Shown: positions 35,451 to 46,059, counted from the first letter of the stretch. The stretch is DNA of 64,000 bases from Streptomyces sp. CB02366 (GCF_001905905.1 NZ_LIVT01000007.1:124001-188000); one strand, 5' to 3'. Program-made: numbers and translations. The notes: a model not told the origin generated them from the letters alone.

Positions 35451-35491
35451 CGCCTCGGGAGCCGATTCCACGACGTGAGAAAGGACGGCCC

Positions 35492-36379
35492 ATGGCCGGC
35501 AGCGAACAGCCGCAGGACCCGAACCAGCTCCACCCCCGTCCCGACTTCCCCCAGCAGGACCAGGAACATCCCGGCTGGACCGGGCCCATGGACCCGCCGC
35601 CCGACCACGGCGAGGAGTCCTACCGCGGCTCCGGCCTGCTCGACGGCCGGAAGGCCCTGATCACCGGCGGCGACTCCGGTATCGGTCGCGCGGTCGCCCT
35701 GGCCTACGCCCGCGAAGGGGCGGACGTCGTGCTGACCCACCTCCCCGAGGAGGAGAAGGAGGCCCGGGAGACCGTCCGCCTGGTCGAAGAGGCCGGACGC
35801 CGGGGCGTCCCCGTCGTCTGCGACATCCGGGACGAGAAACAGTGCCGCTCACTCGTGGAGCGCACCGTGTCCGAGTTCGGGCGGATCGACGTCCTGGTCA
35901 ACAACGCGGCCTACCAGATGTCCCAGCCCGACGGGATCTCCGCGATCTCCACCGAGCAGTTCGACCGGGTGGTGCGCACCAACCTGTACGGCATGTTCTG
36001 GCTGTGCAAGAACGCCCTGCCGCACATCCCGGCCGGCGGCTCGATCATCAACACCACGTCGGTGCAGGCGTACAAGCCGAGCCCCCACCTGCTGGACTAC
36101 GCGATGACGAAGGGGGCGATCGTCACCTTCACCCAGGGGCTGGCCCAGATGCTGGCCTCCGACGGCATCCGCGTCAACGCCGTCGCCCCCGGCCCCGTCT
36201 GGACGCCGCTCATCCCCGCGACCCTGCCCGACACCGCCGAGTTCGGGAAGCAGAGCCCGCTGGGCCGGCCCGCCCAGCCCGCGGAGATGGCGCCCGCCTA
36301 CGTCTTCCTCGCCTCCGCGAACGCCTCCTTCATCACCGGCGAGATCATGAACGCCACCGGCGGCACCCCCATCCCCTGA
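35492..36379 (+). CDS. SDR-family oxidoreductase (YghA/general stress protein 39-like)
   Basis: 295 residues. A hydrophilic 45-residue N-terminal extension (rich in Pro, Gln and Asp, with GPMDPPPDHGEESYRGSG) is typical of this stress-related SDR subgroup. NAD(P) loop ALITGGDSGIGRAVA, VLVNNAAYQM, catalytic Tyr and Lys in YAMTKGA, and VAPGPVWTPL. ATG after AAAGGACGG. It sits with the ADH and flavodoxin-like genes, which suggests a shared redox-stress role. Confidence 0.9.
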   Translation: MAGSEQPQDPNQLHPRPDFPQQDQEHPGWTGPMDPPPDHGEESYRGSGLLDGRKALITGGDSGIGRAVALAYAREGADVVLTHLPEEEKEARETVRLVEEAGRRGVPVVCDIRDEKQCRSLVERTVSEFGRIDVLVNNAAYQMSQPDGISAISTEQFDRVVRTNLYGMFWLCKNALPHIPAGGSIINTTSVQAYKPSPHLLDYAMTKGAIVTFTQGLAQMLASDGIRVNAVAPGPVWTPLIPATLPDTAEFGKQSPLGRPAQPAEMAPAYVFLASANASFITGEIMNATGGTPIP

Positions 36380-36567
36380 CAGCGGTGGCGCCGCCGCCCC
36401 CTGGCAGCGGCGGTCCGCGGTCCCCGCCCCGGTACGGCTGAACCGCGCCGGCCCCGTCCGGGGGGCGTCGCCTCCCCGCGCCCGCCCGCGCCCCCTCGGG
36501 GGCCGGCCAGGCCCTGCCGGATGTGAGCGGTCTTTCCGCCCCCACCAGTAAGGAGTCCTCCTCCGCC

Positions 36568-37167
36568 ATGCGCGCTCTCGCCCTCGTCTGCACCCTGAAC
36601 GCCTCTCCCGCCCCTTCCAGCAGCCAGCGCCTCGCCGAGCAGGTCATGGCCCGGTTCGCCCACCACGACGTACCGGGCGAGATCGTCCGGGTCGCCGATC
36701 ACGACGTCCGTCCGGGGATCGGCGTGGACATGGGTGACGGAGACGCCTGGCCGGCCATCCGGGAGAAGGTCCTGGCCGCCGACATCCTCCTCATCGCCAC
36801 CCCCATCTGGCTCGGCCACCCCTCCAGCGTCTGCCAGCGGGTCCTGGAGCGCCTGAACGCCGAGTCCTCCGAGACCGACGACCAGGGCAGGCCGCACACG
36901 TACGGCAAGGTCGCCGCGGTGGCCGTCGTCGGCAACGAGGACGGGGCGCACAAGGTGAGCGCCGACGTCTTCCAGGGCCTCAACGACGTGGGCTTCTCCC
37001 TGGCCCCCGGAGCCGTCGCGTACTGGGTCGGCGAAGCCATGCAGGGCACCGACTACCAGGACCTGGACGAGACCCCCGAGGCCGTCGCCTCGACCACCGC
37101 GGCGCTCGCGGCCAACGCCGTCCACCTCGCCCGCCTGCTCGCCGGCGACTCCTACCCGGCGCCCTGA
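36568..37167 (+). CDS. Flavodoxin-fold NAD(P)H-dependent FMN reductase-like protein
   Basis: 199 residues beginning RALALVCTLNASPAPSSSQRLAEQV, the phosphate-binding loop of the flavodoxin-like reductases, then IATPIWLGHPSSVCQRVLERL. It should bind FMN and move electrons from NAD(P)H to quinones, azo compounds or free flavin. The usual AAGGAG ribosome site stands 12 bases before the ATG, slightly far. It could in principle supply reduced flavin to the two monooxygenases at 28-31 kb, but that is only a guess from function. Confidence 0.83.
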   Translation: MRALALVCTLNASPAPSSSQRLAEQVMARFAHHDVPGEIVRVADHDVRPGIGVDMGDGDAWPAIREKVLAADILLIATPIWLGHPSSVCQRVLERLNAESSETDDQGRPHTYGKVAAVAVVGNEDGAHKVSADVFQGLNDVGFSLAPGAVAYWVGEAMQGTDYQDLDETPEAVASTTAALAANAVHLARLLAGDSYPAP

Positions 37168-37221
37168 GGGCGGTCGACGGCGCGGCGTTACTCCTCCCCC
37201 CGCATCGGGAAGCCGGACTGT

Positions 37222-38700
37222 ATGGATCACTCCACCGCCCCCGTACTCGACGCTCTCCTGGCCTACCAGGACCAGGACCACCTGCCCTTCACCCCGCCCG
37301 GCCACAAACAGGGCCGCGGAGCCGACCCGAGAGTGCGGGCCGTCCTGGGGGACGCCCTGTTCCGTGCGGACATGCTGGCCGTGTCCGGTCTGGACGACCG
37401 GACCACCTCCCGGAAGGTCCTGGAGCGGGCGGAGCGCCTCATGGCCGACGCCGTGGGCGCCGAGCACACCTTCTTCTCCACCTGCGGCAGCTCCCTCTCG
37501 GTCAAGGCCGCCATGCTGGCCGTCGCGGGACCGCACGAGAAGCTGCTGGTCAGCCGGGACGCGCACAAATCGGTGGTCTCGGGCCTGATCCTCGCGGGCA
37601 TCCGCCCCGTCTGGGTCGAGCCCCAGTGGGACGCCCGGCTGCATCTGGCCCACCCGCCGACGCCGGACGCCTTCCGCGCGGCCTTCGAGGCGCATCCCGA
37701 CGCGCGCGGCGCGTTGCTGACCAGCCCCACCCCCTACGGGACCTGCGCCGACATCAACGCCGTCGCGGAGCTGTGCCACGCGCGCGGCGTGCCGCTGATC
37801 GTGGACGAGGCGTGGGGCGCGCACCTGCCCTTCCACCCCGAGCTGCCCACCTGGGCCATGGACGCCGGCGCCGACGTGTGCGTGACGTCGGTGCACAAGA
37901 TGGGGTCCGGGCTCGAACAGGGGTCGGTCTTCCACCTGCAGGGCGACCTCATCACCCCCGCCACCCTCGCTTCCCGCGCCGATCTGCTGGACACCACCAG
38001 CCCCTCGGTCCTGGTCTACGCGGCCATGGACGGCTGGCGCCGCCAGATGGTGGAGCACGGCCACAGGCTCATGGAGGAGTCCCTGGCGCGGGCCCGCCGC
38101 GTACGGGCGGCCGTGCAGGCCGTCGAGGGGCTGCACGTCAACGGGCGCGAGGACTTCTGCTCGGCCGGACTCGCCTTCGACATGGACCCGTTGCAGATCT
38201 TCATCGACCTGGGCGAGGTGAAGTTCAGCGGCTACGACGCCGCCGACTGGCTGCGCCGGAACCACCGGATCAACCTGCACACCTCCGACCACCGGCGCAT
38301 CAACGCCCAGCTCACCCACGCCGACGACGAAAGCACCACGGGCCGGCTCCTCGACGGCCTGCGCGACCTGGTGGCCCACGCCGACGACCTGCCGCCGGCC
38401 CCCGAGATCCGTGTCCCGGACCCGCGCGACCTCCGCCTCGAACAGGTGACGCTTCCCCGGGACGCGTTCTTCGGCGAGGTCGAACAGGTGCCCGCGGACG
38501 AGGCGGTCGGCCGGGTCTGCGCGGAGACGCTGACCCCGTACCCGCCCGGCATCCCCGCCGCCCTCCCCGGCGAGCTGCTCGACCAGGCGGTGGTGGACTA
38601 CCTGCGCACCGGCGTCGAGGCGGGCATGTTCGTCCCCGACGCCGCCGACGGCACGGTCGCCACCATCCGCGTCTCCGTGCACGACGTGGGCGCCGACTGA
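37222..38700 (+). CDS. Orn/Lys/Arg decarboxylase family PLP enzyme
   Basis: 492 residues of the fold type I decarboxylases. Visible groups: FTPPGHKQGRGA (N-terminal motif), FFSTCGSSLSVKAAM (phosphate loop), SRDAHKSVVSGLILAG, IVDEAWGAHLPF and Lys226 in SVHKMGSG as the PLP-binding Lys. It removes CO2 from a basic amino acid to make a diamine such as cadaverine, putrescine or agmatine. It lacks the large N-terminal wing domain of inducible E. coli enzymes. Last gene of the same-strand run; a strong hairpin follows. Confidence 0.88.
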   Translation: MDHSTAPVLDALLAYQDQDHLPFTPPGHKQGRGADPRVRAVLGDALFRADMLAVSGLDDRTTSRKVLERAERLMADAVGAEHTFFSTCGSSLSVKAAMLAVAGPHEKLLVSRDAHKSVVSGLILAGIRPVWVEPQWDARLHLAHPPTPDAFRAAFEAHPDARGALLTSPTPYGTCADINAVAELCHARGVPLIVDEAWGAHLPFHPELPTWAMDAGADVCVTSVHKMGSGLEQGSVFHLQGDLITPATLASRADLLDTTSPSVLVYAAMDGWRRQMVEHGHRLMEESLARARRVRAAVQAVEGLHVNGREDFCSAGLAFDMDPLQIFIDLGEVKFSGYDAADWLRRNHRINLHTSDHRRINAQLTHADDESTTGRLLDGLRDLVAHADDLPPAPEIRVPDPRDLRLEQVTLPRDAFFGEVEQVPADEAVGRVCAETLTPYPPGIPAALPGELLDQAVVDYLRTGVEAGMFVPDAADGTVATIRVSVHDVGAD

Positions 38701-38753
38701 GCCCGGCCCCGCACGGCCTCGGACCGGCGGGGCGGCACGGAACCCCGGCACGG

Positions 38754-38789
38754 CGGCGGGGCCGGTGCGAAGGTGCACCGGCCCCGCCG
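38754..38789. terminator. Bidirectional terminator between decarboxylase and katG
   Basis: A 15-bp perfect stem (38754-38768 with 38775-38789, 6-base loop) lies between two convergent stop codons. Confidence 0.82.
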
Positions 38790-38835
38790 TTCGATCCGTG
38801 CCGGCCTCGGGCGGGTCGTCCGCGGCCGGACGTGG

Positions 38836-41091
<2,256 letters not shown>

Positions 41092-41353
41092 GGGAAATCC
41101 TTCCGGACCCGGCGGCGGGTCGTGGGGCGCTGAACGGGGAGAAGGATTCGGGCCGTGCAGAAGGGGCACGCTGTGATCCAGGACGTCGCCGCGGCCGGAC
41201 CGAACGCCTCACGTGCCGTGGACCGGGTGGCCCCGGGCGGTGCGGTGCGGGCCGCGTCGGCAGGCGGCACCGCGCGGTCGAACGGCGGTGTCCCGTCAGG
41301 TGTCTCTGCTGCCGTGCCGGAGCCTTCCTGTCTCTTGGATGTCGCCGGGATCG

Positions 41354-41381
41354 ATCCTACGATGGACTTCGTCCAAGTCAA
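41354..41381 (-). promoter_or_regulatory. katG promoter with operator between -35 and -10
   Basis: Leftward -35 TTGACT (41376-41381) and -10 TAGGAT (41354-41359) are separated by 16 bases. The spacer holds TGGAC-TTC-GTCCA (41363-41375), a perfect 5-3-5 inverted repeat, so a bound repressor would directly block RNA polymerase. The transcript would have a leader of roughly 255 bases before katG. The rest of the 41092-41474 gap shows no gene. Confidence 0.65.
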
Positions 41382-41474
41382 GAAGTGGGCTAAAACCATA
41401 TCGACCGAGGTGCGACGTCGTCCGATTCCTTGCGGCGATCGCGCCTCCCGGCGAAGCGGAGCGGGTGAAACGGG

Positions 41475-41885
41475 ATGAGCGACCTCCTGCAACGGCTACG
41501 GGGCCGTGGCTGGCGGCTGACCTCGCAGCGGCGCGTCGTCGCGGAGGTCCTCGACGGCGACCACGTGCACCTGACCGCGGACGAGGTGCATCTGCGGGCC
41601 GCCGCGCGACTGCCCGAGATCTCCCGCGCGACCGTCTACAACACGCTGGGAGAACTCGTCGCGCTGGGCGAGGTGGTGGAGGTCTCCACCGTGGGCCGGG
41701 CCAAGCGCTACGACCCCAACGCCCACCGCGCGCACCAGCACCTGGTGTGCTCCGGCTGCGGCACGGTCCGCGACGTCCACCCGGTCGGCGACGCTCTGGG
41801 CGACCTGCCCGGGAGCGAGCGGTTCGGCTTCACGGTCGGCGCGGTGGAGATCACCTACCGCGGCCTGTGCCCGGACTGCGCCTGA
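41475..41885 (+). CDS. Fur-family regulator (CatR/FurA/PerR-like)
   Basis: 136 residues: winged-helix domain with RLTSQRRVVAEVL and SRATVYNTLGELVALGEV, then a dimerisation domain with two CxxC pairs (Cys92/95 in CSGCG and Cys132/135 in CPDCA) for structural zinc, and HRAHQHLV His residues for the sensing metal. In Streptomyces such proteins (CatR, FurA) repress adjacent catalase genes until peroxide oxidises them. The divergent katG and the palindrome between fit that role. ATG after a GTGAAACGGG stretch. Confidence 0.88.
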   Translation: MSDLLQRLRGRGWRLTSQRRVVAEVLDGDHVHLTADEVHLRAAARLPEISRATVYNTLGELVALGEVVEVSTVGRAKRYDPNAHRAHQHLVCSGCGTVRDVHPVGDALGDLPGSERFGFTVGAVEITYRGLCPDCA

Positions 41886-41924
41886 GCCGGAGGCGGACGG
41901 CGGCCGGGGGCGCAGGCCCGGCGG

Positions 41925-42830
41925 TCAGGCCCGGACCTCGCGGATCGACGCCACGTCGTAGACGAGGGCCGAACTGTCGGCCGGGCCGCGGCAGGTCAGT
42001 CGGCGCGGCGGGGTGCGACGGGCCCGTACCTCGACGTCGAGCGCCCTCGCGCCGTCCGCCCGGTCGCTGACGCGGACACGCCAGCCCCACGGGTCGCGGA
42101 CCGTCTCGACGACGTCGTACGCGTACCGGCTCGCCGGACCGTAGCGCGCGAGCACCCCGGCCACGGCCGCCTGTTGCGGCGGGTGGAGGGTGGTGTAGCC
42201 GCGTAGATGGCCGGCGTGGATGCGGTCGGCCAGATGCTCCCGCACCACGGTGACCGCCGACGTCGCGTCCAGGCGGCCGTAGTAGACGCCGTCGGGCACC
42301 ACGGCCACGTTGGCGGCGAACCGGTCCCCGCCCACATGCGTGCACTCCCACACCAGGTCGGGCCAGCGCGCGCTGAGCACCGCGCCCACCGGGCGCCCGC
42401 GCACCGCGCAGCACGCGTCGTGCGTGCCGTGGGCGCAGACGAGGACGACCGGCGGAAGGCCGGGCTCCCCCGGGGAGTCCAGCGCCGCCGCGATCCCCAC
42501 CAGGTCCTCGTCGCGGCGCCAGCCGCCCCACTGCTGGCGCAGACCGCCGGAGCCGTCGTGGCGCAGCACTGCCCACCGGCCGCCCCCGTCGGGGAGGGGG
42601 CGGCGGCCGTGCCGCCGGACCAGCAGGATCCGTGCCCGGTGCGCCCGGGCGGCGGAGTACACCAGGGCCTTGGTCCCCGGATCGAGGGCGAGGCCGTCGT
42701 AGCCGTCGGCGGGCCAGCCGCGCCGGTACTCGATGAGGATCCAGGCCGTGCCGTACGGAGCCGTGCCGACGAACGCGTCGCCGCGCTCCCGGGCGGCGTC
42801 GGCGCAGAAGAAGCGGCCGGACGGGGTCAC
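41925..42830 (-). CDS. Sucrase/ferredoxin-like (Apd1-type) [2Fe-2S] protein
   Basis: 301 residues of the sucraseferredoxin-like family: a thioredoxin-fold ferredoxin with PYGTAWILIEYRRGWPADG near the start and a Cys/His cluster VCAHGTHDACCAVRG, then WECTHVGGDRFAANVAVVPDGVYYGRL. Fungal Apd1 uses this type of fold to hold a [2Fe-2S] cluster, so electron transfer is the likely role. The GTG start overlaps the stop of the upstream JmjC-cupin gene (GTGA, 42827-42830), so it is translated with it. In this setting it may reduce or reset the oxygenase; that is inference. Confidence 0.85.
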   Translation of the reverse strand: MTPSGRFFCADAARERGDAFVGTAPYGTAWILIEYRRGWPADGYDGLALDPGTKALVYSAARAHRARILLVRRHGRRPLPDGGGRWAVLRHDGSGGLRQQWGGWRRDEDLVGIAAALDSPGEPGLPPVVLVCAHGTHDACCAVRGRPVGAVLSARWPDLVWECTHVGGDRFAANVAVVPDGVYYGRLDATSAVTVVREHLADRIHAGHLRGYTTLHPPQQAAVAGVLARYGPASRYAYDVVETVRDPWGWRVRVSDRADGARALDVEVRARRTPPRRLTCRGPADSSALVYDVASIREVRA

Positions 42831-44137
42831 CGGTCCGCGGGCACCAGCACGCCCGCCCGCAGCAGTCGCCCGGCGAGGTCGAGGCCGAGGTCGCCGGCGG
42901 TGCGGACCTGCCCGCCGAGCAGCCGGGCCACGGGGACGAGGTCGTCCGCCGGGAAGTCGAGGTAGCCCACACGGGTGAACAGGCGTGTTCCCTCCAGCCG
43001 TGGCTCCAACGCCTCCCGCAGCCGGACCGGTGAGGCGGGGCCGAGGCTGTTCAGAGCGGCGAGCTGGGCCAGCGGCCCCAGGGGCGCCGGGCGCGCCAGG
43101 GACCGGTGCGCACGGTGGAACGACGGGGCGGGGTCGGCGTCGGCGACGGCGGCCAGCAGACGTTCGCGGACCAGGTCCGTCGCACTGCCCGAGCCGTTCG
43201 CTCTGCCGTTCACCGTGCCCGGAGCATCCGGAGCGTCCGGAACGCCGCTCGGTCCGGCTGTGCCGTTCACGCTGTCCGGCCCGCCCGCCTCCAGGAGGGG
43301 CCCGCCCGCCCCCAGGGGGAGGCTGCGGCGCATCGACGGGTCGTCGGCCAGGTCCGCGAGGGCGGCCCGGACCAGGTGTTCGGCCAGCGCGTAGCGCGTC
43401 CAGACGTGGACCCCGAGGGTCAGATGGACCGAGACCTCCCCCCGGGCCTGCGCGGAGTGCAGCCAGCCGCGCGGCAGATAGAGCACGTCGCCGGGGCGGA
43501 GCGTCGTGTCCAGGTGCGGGGCGTCGTGCGCGGCCCGCTCGGCGACGGCCGCGCGGTGACCGGTCCACGGCTGGTCGCGCAACGGGTCCGGCAGCACGGG
43601 CTCGTGGACGACCCACCGCTTCGTCCCCTCGATCTGGAGGACGAAGACGTCGTGCACGTCGTAGTGCGCGTCGAACCCGCGGTTCTGCGGCGGGGTGACG
43701 TAGGCGTTGGCCTGTACGGGGTGCCCCAGCTCCCTGCCGAGTGCGGAGACCAGCTCCGCAACCGGCTCCCAGGTACGGTGCAACGCCTGCAGGACGAGCG
43801 TCGCCCCGCCCTCGAACGCTCGCCACAGGGCGGTGTCGTCGAGCTGGTCGGCGACGGTGGCCCCCACCCCGGCGGGCGCGGTGAACGACGACTCGGGAAG
43901 CGTGGAACCGTCCTTGGCGACCCGGAGGAACGGCGTACGCAACCCGCGCCGTGAGATCAGATCGTCCACGGCGGCCGTGGAGAAGACGTCGGAGAAGTCG
44001 TCCGCCCCGCGCGTCAGCGCCGCCGTGCGGCCCCAGACGTCACGGGCGAACTCCTCCCGGCCGAGGCTGGTCAGGCGAGACTCCAGGATTCCGGCGCCCT
44101 GACGCGCGCCGGAATCCCGGAGCTCGGTCCGGGTCAT
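42827..44137 (-). CDS. JmjC-type cupin oxygenase (ribosomal-oxygenase-like)
   Basis: 436 residues. The iron site of a 2-oxoglutarate oxygenase is complete: His158 and Asp160 in the FDAHYDVHDVF stretch and distal His227 in LPRGWLHSA; KRWVVHEP supplies the cosubstrate strand. After the JmjC barrel comes a helical and winged-helix-like C-terminal part (about 250-436) with a variable linker rich in Gly, Pro, Asn and Ala. Relatives (RoxA/YcfD, NO66, MINA53) hydroxylate Arg or His side chains of ribosomal proteins. Here the ATG lies 2 bases after the stop of the repeat-peptide gene and its stop overlaps the ferredoxin-like gene, so the peptide is the obvious candidate substrate. Confidence 0.88.
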   Translation of the reverse strand: MTRTELRDSGARQGAGILESRLTSLGREEFARDVWGRTAALTRGADDFSDVFSTAAVDDLISRRGLRTPFLRVAKDGSTLPESSFTAPAGVGATVADQLDDTALWRAFEGGATLVLQALHRTWEPVAELVSALGRELGHPVQANAYVTPPQNRGFDAHYDVHDVFVLQIEGTKRWVVHEPVLPDPLRDQPWTGHRAAVAERAAHDAPHLDTTLRPGDVLYLPRGWLHSAQARGEVSVHLTLGVHVWTRYALAEHLVRAALADLADDPSMRRSLPLGAGGPLLEAGGPDSVNGTAGPSGVPDAPDAPGTVNGRANGSGSATDLVRERLLAAVADADPAPSFHRAHRSLARPAPLGPLAQLAALNSLGPASPVRLREALEPRLEGTRLFTRVGYLDFPADDLVPVARLLGGQVRTAGDLGLDLAGRLLRAGVLVPADR

Positions 44138-44139
44138 GC

Positions 44140-44487
44140 TCAAGAGCGGCTGCCGCCGTCGGCACTGCCGTCCGCGCCGCCGTCGTGGACGCCCGGGGTG
44201 CCGGCCGCGCCTCCGTCGGCGGGTCCTTCGGCACCGCTGTCGGCTCCGCCGTCCGCGCCGCCGTCGTGGACGCCCGGGGTGCCGGCCGCGCCTCCGTCGG
44301 CGGGTCCTTCGGCACCGCTGTCGGCTCCGCCGTCCGCGCCGCCGTCGTGGACGCCCGGCGTGCCCGCCGCGCCTCCGTCGGCGGGCCCTTCCGCGCCGCC
44401 GTCGGCTCCGCCGTCGTGGACGCCGGGGGTGCCGGCCGCGCCTCCGTCGGCGGGGCCTTCCTGTCCGCTCGCGTCGTGCTGGGTCAT
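44140..44487 (-). CDS. Repeat peptide with four VHD units, candidate modified-peptide precursor
   Basis: 115 residues made almost only of Gly, Ala, Asp, Pro, Thr, Val, His, Glu and Ser. After a short start (MTQHDASGQ) come four units of 23-29 residues, each holding EGPADGGAAG then TPGVHDGGADG. There is no Cys or Lys, one Arg, no aromatic residue except His, and no signal peptide. The ATG has a strong AGGAGG site. It is the first gene of a coupled trio with a JmjC oxygenase and a [2Fe-2S] protein. The recurring His-Asp could be the hydroxylation site. No known family is recognised. Confidence 0.82.
   Translation of the reverse strand: MTQHDASGQEGPADGGAAGTPGVHDGGADGGAEGPADGGAAGTPGVHDGGADGGADSGAEGPADGGAAGTPGVHDGGADGGADSGAEGPADGGAAGTPGVHDGGADGSADGGSRS
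44181..44458. repeat. In-frame tandem repeats (81, 81 and 69 bp)
   Basis: CGTCGTGG starts at 44181, 44262, 44343 and 44412. The block beginning at 44181 and the one at 44262 are essentially identical at base level, including silent positions, so they arose by recent duplication. The unit nearest the gene start is shorter by four codons. Confidence 0.85.
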
Positions 44488-44701
44488 CGTGCCTCCTGGG
44501 GATCACGCCATGGACGGGCGGCTTTCCGTCGCCCGGAAACCTGCTCGTCCAGGACGGTGACATAGGGATGAATTGCCCGTAATCACCGTATAGCCGGGGC
44601 GGGGAAACATCGATTCGGGCGGCCGGGCGTCCTCCGAATGCCGGAGCGGCCGAGACGGCGGCCCCGCCCGCCCACCGCCCGGCCGGGCTGCCACCGCCCG
44701 C

Positions 44702-45000
44702 TCACCGCCCGGCCGGGTCTCCCGGCACCACCCGCACGCCCAGCCCCCGGATCGTGTGCGTTCGGGCGGTGACCTCGCCGGTGACCTTCTTCGCCCCGTC
44801 CAGATTGCAGAACAGCAGATCCTGCTCGCTGGTCGTCGCGCTGCCGACATACGAGGCCGGCGCCGTGACCCAGGAACGCCTTCTTCCCGTCCACCGACCC
44901 GAAGGCGTCGGCGTGGAGCGTCGGCACGGGCCCCGCCGACACGCCCTGGACGAACACCTCGTAGACGACTCGCCGGGACTCCGGCGCCGCCTGGCCCCGG
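44702..45000 (-). pseudogene. Decayed gene of unknown family
   Basis: Coding-like sequence is split over two frames. One reads RRVVYEVFVQGVSAGP then LHADAFGSVDGKKAFLG (about 44985-44870); the next continues in another frame as WVTAPASYVGSATTSEQDLL and ends GVRVVPGDPAGR stop at 44702. Joining them needs a frameshift near 44870. Upstream of 45000 all frames are broken and no start is seen. The beta-rich look suggests a secreted or surface protein, but the family is not recognised. Confidence 0.45.
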
Positions 45001-45103
45001 CACACGGCCCGGGGCGGACTACGACGCGGTGAAGGCCGGCTGGTAGCGGGGCGGCGCCCTCGCCCGGCCCCGCGCCCGCCCGACGGCTCCGCACCCGGCC
45101 GAA

Positions 45104-45141
45104 GGCCCCGGTTCCGGCTTCCCGGGGCCGCGACCGGGGCC
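45104..45141 (-). terminator. Hairpin after the methyltransferase gene
   Basis: GGCCCCGGT (45104-45112) pairs with ACCGGGGCC (45133-45141) across a 20-base loop, 19 bases after the stop codon of the leftward gene. Confidence 0.5.
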
Positions 45142-45160
45142 CTTTCGCGGAGGAGTCCCC

Positions 45161-45979
45161 TCAGCGCTTGATGCCGACGCCCGCCAGCAGGCTGATCTGC
45201 GCGTCCGGGATCTCCTTTCCGTCCGCGTCGAGTCCGGCGGACCGCCAGCGGTGGCAGCAGACGATGCCGGGGTCGATCAGGGCCAGCCCGTCGAAGAAGC
45301 GCGCGACGTCGCCGTGCGAACGGAACTCCACCGGGGTTCCGGACTTCGTGTACGACTCCGCGACCCGGTTCCAGGTGGCGGGGTCGAAGTCCGGGGTGCA
45401 GTGGTTCATGGCGAGAGCGCTGCCGGGCGGGAGCGGGTCGAGCAGCCGGCGCACGATCGCGTACGGGTCGTGCGGGGCGGTGACGAAGTGCATGAGCGCG
45501 TTGAGCGTGAGGGCGACGGGCCGGTCGAAGTCCAGGACGTCCGCGTCCTCCACCGCCCGCAGCAGGGCGTCGGGATCCCGGGCGTCGGCCTCGACGTAGG
45601 CGGTGCGCCCCTGCGCCGTACTGCGCATGAGGCGTTCGGCGTACTTGAGGACGAGGGGATCGTTGTCCGCGTACACGACACGGGCGTCGGGCGCCGCCGA
45701 CTGGGCGATCTGGTGCAGGTTCGGCTCGGTCGGAATGCCGGTGCCGATGTCGAGCCACTGGCGTATGCCGTGCTCCTGGGCCAGCACCCGGGTGGCCCGG
45801 TGCATGAACGCCCGGTTCTCACGGGCGGTGACGTAGAGGCCCGGGTGCGCCTCGGCGGCGGCCAGAGCCGCCCGCTCGTCCACCTCGAAGTGGTCCTTGC
45901 CCCCGAGGAAGTAGTCGTACATCCGGGCCGAGTGCGGCCTGCTCGTGTCGAGGCCCCGGCCGGACTGCCTGGTGGTCAT
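45161..45979 (-). CDS. SAM-dependent methyltransferase, SAV2177 (DUF574) family
   Basis: 272 residues, the usual length. Opening DTSRPHSARMYDYFLGGKDHFEVD is diagnostic of the group; the SAM loop reads WLDIGTGIPTEPNLHQ, followed by VYADNDPLVLKYAERLM and the Leu-rich LTLNALMHF. The family is numerous in Streptomyces and often lies next to XRE-DUF397 gene pairs, as it does here (80 bases from the DUF397 gene). Substrate and function are not known. Confidence 0.9.
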   Translation of the reverse strand: MTTRQSGRGLDTSRPHSARMYDYFLGGKDHFEVDERAALAAAEAHPGLYVTARENRAFMHRATRVLAQEHGIRQWLDIGTGIPTEPNLHQIAQSAAPDARVVYADNDPLVLKYAERLMRSTAQGRTAYVEADARDPDALLRAVEDADVLDFDRPVALTLNALMHFVTAPHDPYAIVRRLLDPLPPGSALAMNHCTPDFDPATWNRVAESYTKSGTPVEFRSHGDVARFFDGLALIDPGIVCCHRWRSAGLDADGKEIPDAQISLLAGVGIKR

Positions 45980-46059
45980 GTTCTTCCTTTCACGCGTGTG
46001 TCCGCCGCCCGCGGGGCCGGGATCGGAACCCGCGGCGTCGTCCCTTCACTGCCGCCGGA

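Noticed and set aside
44181..44458. Regular repeats resembling a CRISPR array or minisatellite
   Set aside because: The repeats are contiguous without unique spacers and stay in one open frame with a ribosome site, so they are coding repeats of the peptide gene.
42827..44563. Longer JmjC protein starting upstream at 44563
   Set aside because: The added part is an Arg-rich translation of the repeat-peptide gene in another frame; the ATG at 44137 gives the normal family start.
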